Of a stretch of DNA of 64,000 nt, positions 45,624-55,399 are shown in pieces; the first letter of the stretch is position 1, and the number at the start of each line of letters is the position of its first letter. The notes under the pieces are model-generated. The model ran no database searches. It saw nothing but the letters and a program-made list of their open reading frames with translations, and was not told the DNA's origin. The position numbers were made by a program, and so were the translations under genes. Source of the stretch: Piliocolobus tephrosceles (Eukaryota; Chordata; Mammalia; Primates; Cercopithecidae); NCBI RefSeq assembly GCF_002776525.5, contig NC_045441.1, forward strand, positions 129,995,402-130,059,401. The letters are read 5' to 3'.

Positions 45624-45841
45624 CTTTTATATTCTTAAAAATTATGGAGGATCCTAGAAAGCTTTTATCTATGTAGTTTATTGCTATCAGTATTTACCAC
45701 ATTAAAAATTATAACCAAGAAATGTTTAAAATTCACTTTAAAATGACAAGAAAACTAATTAACAAAAGTGATCTATTTTTTAATGAAAAAAATAACCACA
45801 TTTTCCAAAACATCAAAAAACAATGAGAAGGCAAAGTGGCT

Positions 45842-46164
45842 TATTCATTTTTATTTATTTATTTATTTTGAGACACAGTCTTGCTCTTGTCACCCAGGCT
45901 GGAGTGCAATGGCACGATCTCAGCTCACACCAACCTCCACCTCCTGAATTTAAGCGATTCTCCTGCCTCTGAGCCTTCCGATTACAGGGAGCGATTACAG
46001 GCGGTGCCACCATACCTGGCTACCGTATTTTTGGTAGAGACAGGGTTTCATCATGTTGGCCAGGCTGGTCTTGAACTCCTGACCTCAAGTGATCTGTCCA
46101 CCTCGGACTCCCAGAGTGCTGGGATTACAGGTGTGAGCTAGGTGTGAGCCACCGTGTCTGGCCC
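45842..46164 (-). repeat. AluS-type with (ATTT)n tail
   Basis: Tail reads TTTATTTATTTATTTATTTT. Near the 5' end GTGTGAGCTAGGTGTGAGCC is a small duplication. TSD CAAAGTGGCT at 45832-45841 and 46165-46174. Confidence 0.95.
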
Positions 46165-46454
46165 CAAAGTGGCTGTTTTTAATTTTTTTTTTTTGCCAAT
46201 TTCTTTAATGTCTGCCTTAACAAAAGATATCTGGATTCTCCCACCTTCTGTATTCAATTTGTTGCAATATCATAAATCCTATTACTACTATATACTCACA
46301 AGAACGAAAATGAAAAGGCAAATAGTATCTTAGTAGGATTATGAAAATAATTTTGATCTCAAGGGCCTTATTAGGGTTTCAGAAACCTGCAGGCACCCTT
46401 TACTATCCCTTCATACCTCTTATTAACATTTAGTTACATATTTGTATCCAGATT

Positions 46455-46590
46455 TCCTTCAAGGTCTGTGTTAGAATGTAGATTCCACAAATGTGGCAAT
46501 TGTGTCTATTTTTATATGTGGGTATGTCCATAATGTCTACACATAGTACCTGGCACATAATCAATTATGTAGAAATCTACTGAATAATAT
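46455..46590 (+). repeat. L2 3' end
   Basis: TAGAATGTAGATTCCACAAA, GTACCTGGCACATAATCAAT and CTACTGAATAA match the L2 terminus. Confidence 0.7.
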
Positions 46591-46599
46591 ACTATAATG

Positions 46600-47260
46600 T
46601 GATATTAATAAGAACTACTATGGTTAAAAGAAGATAAATGGGCAGTATCAATCTGGAGGCAAATTTGGAAGGCTTCATTCATATTTGATCTGGATCCTAA
46701 ACAATGAGTAGGGTTTTGTTTTGTTTTTTTTTTTTTTTTGAGACGGAGTCTCGCTCTGTGGCCCAGGCGGGAGTGTAGTGGCCGGATCTCAGCTCACTGC
46801 AAGCTCCGCCTCCCGGGTTTACGCCATTCTCCTGCCTCAGCCTCCAGAGTAGCTGGGACTACAGGCGCCGCCACCTCGCCTGGCTAGTTTTTTGTATTTT
46901 TTTAGTAGAGACAGGGTTTCACCGTGTTAGCCAGGATGGTCTTGATCTCCTGACCTCGTGATCCGCCCGTCTCGGCCTCCCAAAGTGCTGGGATTACAGG
47001 CTTGAGTCACCGCGCCCGGCAACAATGAGTAGGGTTTTGTTAAGTGTGTGGGGGAGTAAGAGTATTCCAGCCATAGTAAACAATCATCAGTGGCATCAGG
47101 GTACAGAGCATGTTCATGATACTCACTGCAATAGTTCGGTATGGTTATAGCATAGGTGACTAAGAGTTTGGGAGAGGATAAAGATAATAAGAGTAGGCTG
47201 AAAAATCTTCAACAGAGTTTGGGTTTTATTTTAGAGACAAGGACCAAATGTCCTTAAACA
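46600..47260 (+). repeat. Ancient unresolved element, split by the AluYR
   Basis: GGGCAGTATCAATCTGGAGG, CATGTTCATGATACTCACTG and GGGTTTTATTTTAGAGACAA resemble the old repeat of 23570-26170. Confidence 0.35.
46721..47020 (-). repeat. AluYR-type (Old World monkey) insertion with perfect 21-bp TSD
   Basis: Antisense copy with GGCCGGATCTCAGCTCACTG and CTTGAGTCACCGCGCCCGGC. The TSD (AACAATGAGTAG then GGTTTTGTT) is identical at 46700-46720 and 47021-47041. Close to consensus. Confidence 0.97.
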
Positions 47261-47429
47261 CCCATTGTTTCACTTCCTCACACCACCCTTTATTAGATGG
47301 GCTTGGATAAGTTTATTCTAAATCTTATTCTGCTCATACTTTCTCCACAGGATAATGGTAATAGTCTATGACATAATCACTTCATGTGTTACCTTGTTTA
47401 CTGTCATGACTCTAGTTAAAATTATCATC

Positions 47430-47945
47430 CTTTCTCTCTGACCTACTACTTAAAAAGGAATTCTAACTGGTTTCCTCACTTCTTTTGCTCTAACTCCCAT
47501 TCTGGTCTCATCCATTCTGTAGTCAGAGTAGAATCTGTAAAATACATAACTGATTCACAACACTCCCCTTCCCTAAACCCTTTAATGGCTTCCCAGTCAC
47601 TCAGAATAAAACCTCAACTTCTTAGTATAGAGTGCAAGATGTGAAAAGATCTCATCCCAGCCTACCTCCGGCCTCATCAGGCACTATTCACTCTATGCCA
47701 TACTCAATAAGCTCCCACAATTTCAGAAGCAGAGCAGAGCCTTCACACATGCTATTCCTTCTTCCTGGAACACTCTTTGCCTAGCACTTTCCTAAACTAA
47801 GCACAGCTTCTTCAGAGAGTTTAAATCTAACTTTCTCAAAGAATTCTTTCCTCATCACCCTCCTGCCAATCTATATTTGATCCTCATTGAGCTCTCACAT
47901 CACCCCGTATTTTTTCTTTTGGCACATATCACAATTCAGAATTCG
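47430..47945 (+). repeat. L2 LINE 3' part
   Basis: CTGTAGTCAGAGTAGAATCT, CCCTTTAATGGCTTCCCAGT, GCCTACCTCCGGCCTCATCA and TGCTATTCCTTCTTCCTGGA are L2 landmarks. Confidence 0.85.
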
Positions 47946-47959
47946 TGTGTGTGTGTACG

Positions 47960-48905
47960 TATGTATTTTTTTAAATAATTTGTTTAATGAACATCTGATT
48001 GCAGAGACCACATCTAAGCCCAGGACATAAGTAATTTTTAATGTAGTTTTTATTGTTATAAATGGCTTTTGTTCTGATTAGACATTATATTTCAGGATGT
48101 TTAATCTGGCAATAATGTTTGTGTTAACCAACAAGCCAGAGAGGTACTGGAGGCAGGGAATCCCATTAAAAGCATGCTACAATTATAAGCAAGAAGTAAT
48201 GAGAGTCTGAACTACTGCTGAGGAATACTCTCACAACAACCCTGTGAGGTAGCAAGGAGGAAGCCACGGTTTTGAGTAAATGACCATTTCAAAACAGAAA
48301 GTTTGAAAACTTTGTATAATAATTCAGCTACAAGTTGAGACAACCAGATAAGTAAGTAGGCTGCTGAGAGAATCTGTAGTTCCAACTCCACAAGTAAATC
48401 AACACAATTCCAACACTGGTGTGGCACAAAAGAAGCCCCTACAGTCAATGTAATTATGGCTAGTGGCTAGTTAACTGAAAAGGTCAGTTAAATCAGGGAA
48501 TCATGAGCAATGGTAAACACTGACCTTAAACATTTTAACTTAAAACTGTAAAATGAACATTCATTCTCTAATCTTTGATATAGGACCAACAGTCTTCCTT
48601 TAAATATGATTCACACCTAATCTGACCACAAATATTTTTTGAAATGGAGAACATCAGTTAACCTGATGACTTGGTTAGGTGGAGGTCAGTTCAGAGAGCT
48701 AAAATTCCTTTTCTCTTTTCAGTAATATAGCTGCAGTGACACAAATTGAATAGTAAGTTACAATGTGATGGCCAAACAAGTCATTTACAAAATAGGTATG
48801 CACATATACCTGGGGCCCATAGGAAAACTCTTTGTTGGGGATATAGGTAGGCTACATTATTTAGTTAACGTGTTCATCTAGAAAATTAGAAAAAGTCAGC
48901 ATTTA
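47960..48905. other. Mostly non-repetitive intron sequence
   Basis: No gene. A (TG)n patch at 47944-47956 and a possible old MIR/L2 scrap near 48220-48250 (CTCACAACAACCCTGTGAGG). Confidence 0.4.
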
Positions 48906-48907
48906 AT

Positions 48908-49068
48908 ATTTATTTTTTGAGATGTAGGGTTTCACTCTGTACCCAGGCTGGAGTGCAGTGGTGTGATCACAGCTCATTACAGGCTCAAACTTTTGGGCTC
49001 AAGCAATCCTCCCACCTTTGCCTCCCAAGTAGCTGGGACTACAGATGCATGCCACCATGCTCGTTTCA
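48908..49068 (-). repeat. Alu, partial, invaded by the next Alu
   Basis: TTTTTTGAGATGTAGGGTTT to CCACCATGCTCGTTTCA. Its outer TSD, GCATTTAATATTTA (48899 region) versus GCACTTAATATTTA (49369 region), encloses both Alus. Confidence 0.88.
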
Positions 49069-49364
49069 TTTTTTTTTTTTTTTTTTTTGAGACAGAATCT
49101 CGTTGTGTCACCCAGGCTAGAGTGCAGTGGCATGATCTCGGCTCACTGCAACCTCCTGGGTTCAAGCGATTCTCTTGCCTGAGCCACCCAAGTAGCTGGG
49201 ACTACAAGCGCATGCCACCACGCCTGGCTAATTTTTTATATTTTTAGTAGAGACAGGGTTTCACTGTGTTTAGCCAGGATGGTCTCAATCTCCTGACCTT
49301 GTGATCCGTCCACCTCAGCCTCCCAAAGTGCTGGGATGACAGGCATGAACCACTATGCCTGGCC
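49069..49364 (-). repeat. AluS/Y-type, tandem to the previous one
   Basis: T18 run, GAGACAGAATCTCGTTGTG to CACTATGCCTGGCC. About 20 bp missing near CACTGCAACCTCCTGGGTTC. Confidence 0.93.
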
Positions 49365-49747
49365 TCGGCACTTAATATTTACATAGGCACCCTAACTTAG
49401 GGTTAGTATCAGAGATGTGACACATGTAGTCAAGAGGTCTGCTGAAGACTGGGCATTCCATACGGCAGAACACTTGACAGGGGCTCTCCTCTTGCATTTA
49501 TCTCATTGTGACATACTATGACTCCCATATATTGATTTAAGTAAATGTATGGATTATGTTACCAAGTTTAAACTAAACCTTATATAATAAATAAGTGACT
49601 TAAAAGAATTCCTACAAACAGACCTTAAACTTCATACTGAAGAAAACATTATTGCTGCTAGAGGGAAAAAAAAATCAAAGTTAACACTTACCCTACTCTA
49701 GTACAAGCTGTTTGTCATCCATAATACAGGATAAAAACAATGATCTA

Positions 49748-50053
49748 GAGGGTACGGTGGCTCACACCTGTAATCCCAGTACTCTGGGAGGCTGAGGCGG
49801 GCAGATCACCTGAGGTCGGGAGTTTGAGACCAGCCTGACCAACATGAAAAAACCCGTCTCTACTAGAAGTACAAAATTAGCAGGGTGTGGTGGCGGGCAC
49901 CTGTAATTCCAGCTACTCAGGGGGCCATGGCAGGAGAATCGCTTGAACCCGGGAGGTGGAGGTTGCAGAGAGCCAAGATTGCGCCACTGCACTCTAGCCT
50001 GGGCAACAAGAGCGAAACTGTCTTTAAAAAACAAAACAAAACAAAACAAAAAC
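49748..50053 (+). repeat. AluS-type with perfect 15-bp TSD
   Basis: AGGGTACGGTGGCTCACACC start; (AAAAC)n tail. TSD AAAAACAATGATCTA at 49733-49747 and 50054-50068. Confidence 0.95.
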
Positions 50054-50079
50054 AAAAACAATGATCTAATCTAGTGGTT

Positions 50080-50365
50080 CTTAACCAGAAGCAATTTTGC
50101 CCCTCAAGACATTCGGAAATGTCTCATGGCATTTTTGATGTTTCTACTGGGGGGTACTACTGGCATCTTGTGAGCAGAGGCCAGGGAAGCTGCTAAACAT
50201 CCTACAATGCATAGTATTATTGCCCCACCCAAAATGCCACTTTTACAGTGGCCTTCAATACCTGCAAGTTCTGCATCCTAGGATTCACCCAACTGCAGAT
50301 CAAAACCCCACAAGCAAGAACCATATCCACTGCAAAACATCAACAGCACCAATGTTGAGAAACCC
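50080..50365 (+). repeat. MER20 (hAT-Charlie MITE) carrying a MER2-like insert
   Basis: TAGTGGTTCTTAACCAGAAG, CTGCTAAACATCCTACAATG and CCAATGTTGAGAAACCCTAA are the two ends and core of MER20. At 50246-50300 a stretch CAGTGGCCTTCAATACCTGC to ACCCAACTGCAGATCA is the end of a Tigger-derived MER2-type MITE. Confidence 0.82.
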
Positions 50366-50374
50366 TAATCTAAT

Positions 50375-50414
50375 AATCTCTGACAAGAAACTGGCTTTTA
50401 AAAAATTATCCAGG

Positions 50415-50445
<31 letters not shown>

Positions 50446-50788
50446 GAGACGGAGTCTCGCTCTGTCGCCCAGGCTGGAGTGCAGTGGCCGGATCTCAGCT
50501 CACTGCAAGCTCCGCCTCCTGGGTTCACGCCATTCTCCTGCCTCAGCCTCCCGAGTAGCTGGGACTACAGGCGCCCGCTAACACGCCCGGCTAATTTTTT
50601 GTATTTTAGTAGAGACGGGGTTTCACCGTGTTAGCCAGGATGGTCTCGATCTCCTGACCTTGTGATCCGCCCGTCTCGGCCTCCCAAAGTGCTGGGATTA
50701 CAGGCTTGAGCCACCGCGCCCGGCCTATCCAGGTTACTTAATCTCTGACAAGAAACTGGCTATTTTTAAAGAATTATTCCGGTTACTT
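50375..50788. repeat. 46/49-bp tandem duplication, now split by an AluYR
   Basis: AATCTCTGACAAGAAACTGG starts both copies (50375-50420 and 50740-50788), and both end in GGTTACTT. Without the Alu and one TSD copy they are directly adjacent. Confidence 0.92.
50421..50725 (-). repeat. AluYR-type (Old World monkey) insertion with perfect 14-bp TSD
   Basis: T25 run, GAGACGGAGTCTCGCTCTG, GGCCGGATCTCAGCTCACTG to GCTTGAGCCACCGCGCCCGG. TSD TATCCAGGTTACTT at 50407-50420 and 50726-50739. Confidence 0.97.
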
Positions 50789-51384
50789 AAAATACGAATT
50801 TGTATATTATATTATAACGAAGCTTGGCCTAATGGTATGTTATAACTTGAAACATTAGCTAAAGACCAAAACACCCTTCATAATTTTAAACTTGTATCAT
50901 TTTTAGCTTAGCTTTAAAAAAATTCATTTAACAAGTTCATATTTTATAAAGTATTACCATTTCTTCAGTGGTACACATATAGCGTAAATAAAACAGATAT
51001 ATACTAGGGGTGATGTGGTCAATTTTTTTTTTAATGATACAGCACAAAATTTTTAAGTCTGGAGACTACTGACTCAAATAACTGAAGCTAACAGATATCA
51101 GTATATTAATGCAAGTGAGATTATGAAAATTCTAATTTAAAATCCTAACTAAAAGAAAAAAGAAATGAAGAAGAAAAAGAACCTAGTAAAGAAATGTTTT
51201 ATTTTCTAGGACTACCACAGCCCAGGGTACTAAGGAGATTCAAGACAATAATCCAAATTCAAACCATCAGTCAAAAGTCAGTGAGGATGCCAAAAGGTAT
51301 AAGGAGAGCAACATGAGCTGTCAACTGTGGTTAATAATCTCATGAAAATACATGGTTGAACGTTATACGATAGGAAGCAGGGGG

Positions 51385-51560
51385 CTCTAATAGCATGGTA
51401 GTTAACAGCATGGACTCTAGAGTCACAATGTCTGAGTCCAAGTCCCAAATCTTCCACTCAAGCAATGTGCCCTTAGGCAAGCTGCATAACCTTTCTAAAC
51501 CTATTTCCACTACAAAATGGGAATTACAGTATCTAACTAACTCTTAAGGTTAGTTAAGGT
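51385..51560 (+). repeat. MIR SINE
   Basis: TGGTAGTTAACAGCATGGAC, GTGCCCTTAGGCAAGCTGCA and CACTACAAAATGGGAATTAC follow MIR order. First of two MIRs in tandem. Confidence 0.85.
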
Positions 51561-51574
51561 GAAGATTTATGGTC

Positions 51575-51775
51575 AGGCATAGTAGTTAAGAGTACAGACT
51601 TTAAAATAAGAATTCCAGCTCTTGTCACTTAGCTTTGTGACTTTAGGCAAATTACTTAACCCCCAAGTGTCAGTTTCTTGACATATTCCTATTATCTGAA
51701 TGATACAAACTTCATAGATTTGACCAGGGAATCAAATGGAATCCTCAGTGCCTGGCACAAAGTAAATAATAAACT
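51575..51775 (+). repeat. MIR SINE
   Basis: GTAGTTAAGAGTACAGACTT, GTGACTTTAGGCAAATTACT and CAGTGCCTGGCACAAAGTAA. Second MIR, same orientation, 15 bp after the first. Confidence 0.85.
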
Positions 51776-51929
51776 GAAATAATAAATGAATTAAATATCC
51801 AGTTCATTATTTTTAATCATAAAATTAAGTGGCACATTATTACTATAAAACTTTTTTGGGGATAATCTCTGTAGTTCTACAATGACTATCTTTTAAATAC
51901 CTAATGATAGATATTCTTCTGTCAGCCAA

Positions 51930-52060
51930 TAAATATTTACCAAATCTCTACTATGTGCTCAGGTTCATACTGAGAGTTGAGGATACAGTGGTGAGCAAGA
52001 CTGACACATTCCTATAGCCCTCAGAGAACTCACATACTCCATTTTTTTTCTAAGCTAAAA
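51930..52060 (+). repeat. Ancient unresolved element fragment
   Basis: CCAATAAATATTTACCAAAT, CTCTACTATGTGCTCAGG and GATACAGTGGTGAGCAAGAC, as at 27600. Confidence 0.45.
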
Positions 52061-52159
52061 CTCCCTACTTCTTTCACTGTTCTTCAATGACTTAGTAACT
52101 TCTCACTCTTAAGTTTACTGACTTCCCAAAATGCTACGCATCAGTGTCTCACTAAATGA

Positions 52160-52330
52160 CATTTCAATCTTGACTTCATATTAAAAATCACCTTGGAAGC
52201 TTTTAAAAATCCAGATGCCAAGGCGTCACCCTCAAAAACCAGAACCTCTGAGGAAGGGCCCCAGCCATCTGTACCTTCTGAAGTTCTCCAGGTACTTCTG
52301 ATGCACAGGCAAGGTCAAAACCCAAATAAA
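52160..52330 (+). repeat. MER5-like hAT MITE
   Basis: AAAATCACCTTGGAAGCTTT, AGATGCCAAGGCGTCACCC, CAGAACCTCTGAGGAAGGGC and CCAGGTACTTCTGATGCACA match the MER5 body. Confidence 0.65.
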
Positions 52331-52499
52331 ACACTACTTTAACATCTGTCACCCATACCTGAACAAAAGGAAGCATATTTTAATTTTCTATTATGGGAGT
52401 AAAATGAGATAATTTCCCACAATTGCACAAGATTATTAATGCAATCTAAGCAACAGTTTTTTAAGAGTCATACCACAATTCTGATTTAAAAGTACAACT

Positions 52500-52830
52500 T
52501 AATTTATTAATGTATTCATGTAACATGCATTTTTTAAAAGACTAATTATATATCATGTACCAAGGATACAAAATGTCTTTGCCCTGAAAGATTTGAACTC
52601 GCAGTACAGTGGAGGTATACAGTTATAGACTCCTACACTACAAAGTGGTTACTTCAAATAATCAAGATGTGCCTAAAATACTATGAGAGTACCACGCATA
52701 GAAAATGAGAGGGTGTGGGGTAGAGGGGAAAACAAAAGTACTTAGAGAAAGCTTCTGGAAAAGATAACCAGGACTAAATTCTAAAGGATGAGTAAAAGTT
52801 GATGAAATCGTTCAGTTTTCTCCAAAGGAG
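52500..52830 (+). repeat. Ancient unresolved element fragment
   Basis: TATATATCATGTACCAAGG-like text, GAAAGCTTCTGGAAAAGATA and GGATGAGTAAAAGTTGATG fit the same family as 27600-27950. Confidence 0.4.
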
Positions 52831-52845
52831 TATATAGTCATCCTT

Positions 52846-53128
52846 CCATATCCACAAGGGATTGGTTCCAGGACTCTACCCTACAATACAATGATCCTTG
52901 GATACTGAAGTCTCTTATATAAAATGGGAGGGATTTGTATATAACTTACTCTCCATATACTTTAATCATCTCTAGATTACTTATAATGACTAATACAATG
53001 TAAGTGTTATATAAATAGTTGTTATACTGTATTATCTTGTATTTGTATTACTTTTTACTGTTTTCCTAATACTTTTGATCCACAGTTGTGTGATGCAGAA
53101 CTTGCAGATATGGAGGGCCACTGTAAAA
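52846..53128 (-). repeat. MER2-type MITE (Tigger-derived)
   Basis: AGTCATCCTTCCATATCCAC, TCTTATATAAAATGGGAGGG, AATCATCTCTAGATTACTTA, GTTGTTATACTGTATT and ATATGGAGGGCCACTGTA span both ends of a MER2-like element in antisense orientation. Confidence 0.82.
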
Positions 53129-53290
53129 GTGGCATTTAGGGTGGGTCAATTCTTTGCTGTGTAGGACTTTTAGTGCATTGTGTTCCTTGATCTGTGGGCA
53201 TTAAATCCCTAATAGCATCCTCCAGTCATGACAATCAAAATATTTCCAAATGCCTCTCGGCAGGGCAAGTTATCAATCACTTCAGAAACC
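53129..53290 (-). repeat. MER20 fragment adjoining the MER2 element
   Basis: AAAAGTGGCATTTAGGGTGG, CAATTCTTTGCTGTGTAGG, TTAGTGCATTGTG and CTAATAGCATCC are antisense MER20 from its right side inward. Confidence 0.78.
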
Positions 53291-53511
53291 AATAGAAAAA
53301 AAAAATTGGGTGGTGGGGAGAAGATGAAGGAAGAGAGCATTCTAGGACAAAGGGCCAGAAAACAACAGGAAAAATCCTGAAAAATGCAAGGGTTTGATTG
53401 GTATTAAACAGCATTTCCCTAAAATGTTTCAAAGAATATTAGCATATACTACACACAAACAATGTTCCATAGTCAAGCAAGTTTATACAATTCTAATTTA
53501 GACAAAGTTAA

Positions 53512-53823
53512 GGCCAGGTACAGCAGCTCATGCTGTAATCCCAGCACTTTCGGAGGCCAAGGCAGGTGGATCATTTGAGGTCAGGAGTTCAAGACCAGCC
53601 TGTCCAACATGGTGAAACCCCATCTCTACTAAAAATATTTTAAAACAATTAGTCGGGTGTGATGGCACGCACCTGTAATCTCAACTACTTGGAAAGCTGA
53701 GGCAAAAGAATTGCTTGAGCCCAGGAGGTGGAGGTTGCAGTGAGCCGAGATCGTTCCACTGCACTCCAGCCTAGATGACAGAGCAAGACTCTGTGTGAAA
53801 TAAATAAATAAACAAACAAACAA
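53512..53823 (+). repeat. AluS-type
   Basis: GGCCAGGTACAGCAGCTCAT start; tail (AAAT)n then (AAAC)n. No clean TSD. Confidence 0.93.
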
Positions 53824-54273
53824 ATGAAGGTAAGTTTCTTTACTACAGTTCTTCTCAACTATTACTATGCTAATATCTAATTATGAAATTCCAAAAGGGG
53901 ACCTATATAATATAGTACAGGGTATCATCTGCCTGCCAAATCAATTCAGATACTTTTTAGATGAATCCTTTAACATGTGAAATACAGAAATCAAATAAGA
54001 TTTAGATAACACTATCCCCCCTCATTTGAGCTTAGAAACTCAACAGGTTAGACAAGGAGGAACATTTAAAATTTCCCAAAATTGTAAACTATGGAAACCA
54101 TCTTTGGGAGAACACTTTGAATATTCAGTATCCACAATATAAACTTTAGGAAATACTGTGCTAGAGCATTTAGTACACAGCAAGGATGGTTGATAGGCGT
54201 GGGTAGGGGCAGAGAGGTAGGAAAGGGCAAGATCACAGAGGACCTGAAATATGACATTTTACGAGTTCTTATC

Positions 54274-54281
<8 letters not shown>
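53824..54281. other. Non-repetitive intron sequence
   Basis: No gene recognised; the last 90 bp before the Alu may belong to the ancient unresolved repeat. Confidence 0.4.
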
Positions 54282-54306
<25 letters not shown>

Positions 54307-54590
54307 TTGAGACGGAGTCTCGCTCTGTCGCCCAGGCTGGAGTGCAGTGGCCGGATCTCAGCTCACTGCAAGCTCCACCTCCCGGGTTTATGCCATTCTC
54401 CTGCCTCAGCCTCCCAAGTAGCTGGGACTACAGGCGCCCGCCACCTCGCCCGGCTAGTTTTTTCTATTTTTTAGTAGAGACGGGGTTTCACCGTGTTAGC
54501 CAGGATGGTCTCGATCTCCTGACCTCGTGATCCGCCCGTCTCGACCTCCCAAAGTGCTGGGATTACAGGCTTGAGCCACCGCGCCCGGCC
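54282..54590 (-). repeat. AluYR-type (Old World monkey) insertion
   Basis: T27 run, GAGACGGAGTCTCGCTCTG, GGCCGGATCTCAGCTCACTG to CTTGAGCCACCGCGCCCGGC. No perfect TSD: TTTAGTTTT before, TAGATTTTG after. Confidence 0.95.
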
Positions 54591-55098
54591 TAGATTTTGT
54601 TTTTAAAGTGAAACACAGACCTCCCTGTCTTTACTTCCCCACCCCCAAATGATCAAGGGAACAAAACAATACATGAGATCACGTCACATAAAATAAAAGC
54701 AGTTACACTTTGCTAGAGGAGAGAACTGATAATTTTTAATTTGAAATTTATGTTGGGAACCAGTTCCTTTTTGAGAATAACTATTGAACATAAGATATAA
54801 AAGGTTAAAAGCTAAAGGCAGCAGAGCAGAGTAAGTTAAAAATCAAATCACCAAACAGGAATCTATTTGATGTCCAACTTCACTATAAGCCTCACCCATC
54901 TCCTGCCTGGATGGAGTCTTCATCCTGACTGAACGATGGGCTTGGCCCAAAACGGCAGGAAGGGGAAAAAGACATTAAAAATGGAGGATTCCCAGGGTAG
55001 AGAACACAACAGATTTGGTGAACGAGCTTTCTGAGACAAGATGTCTGAGAAAAAGGTTATGCCTGCTTAGGCTTATTCTCCCTGCTGTTCCCCATAAC

Positions 55099-55395
55099 TT
55101 TTTTTTTTTTTTTTTGAGATGGAGTCTTGCTCTGTCACCCAGGCTGGAGGGGAGTGGCGTGATCTCGGTTCACCGCAAGCTCCGCCTCCAGGGTTCATGC
55201 CATTCTCCTGCCTCAGCCTCCGGAGTAGCTGGGACTACAGGCGCCCACCACGACGCCGGGCTAATTTGTTGTATTTTTAGTAGATACGGGGTTTCACCAT
55301 GTTAGCCAGGATGGTCACGATCTCCTGATCTTGTGATCCGCCTGCCTCAGCCTCCCAAAGTGTTGGGATTACAGGTGTGAGCCACCGCGCCGGAC
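55099..55395 (-). repeat. AluY-type
   Basis: GAGATGGAGTCTTGCTCTGT to CACCGCGCCGGAC. TSD CCCCATAAC at 55090-55098 and 55396-55404. Confidence 0.94.
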
Positions 55396-55399
55396 CCCC

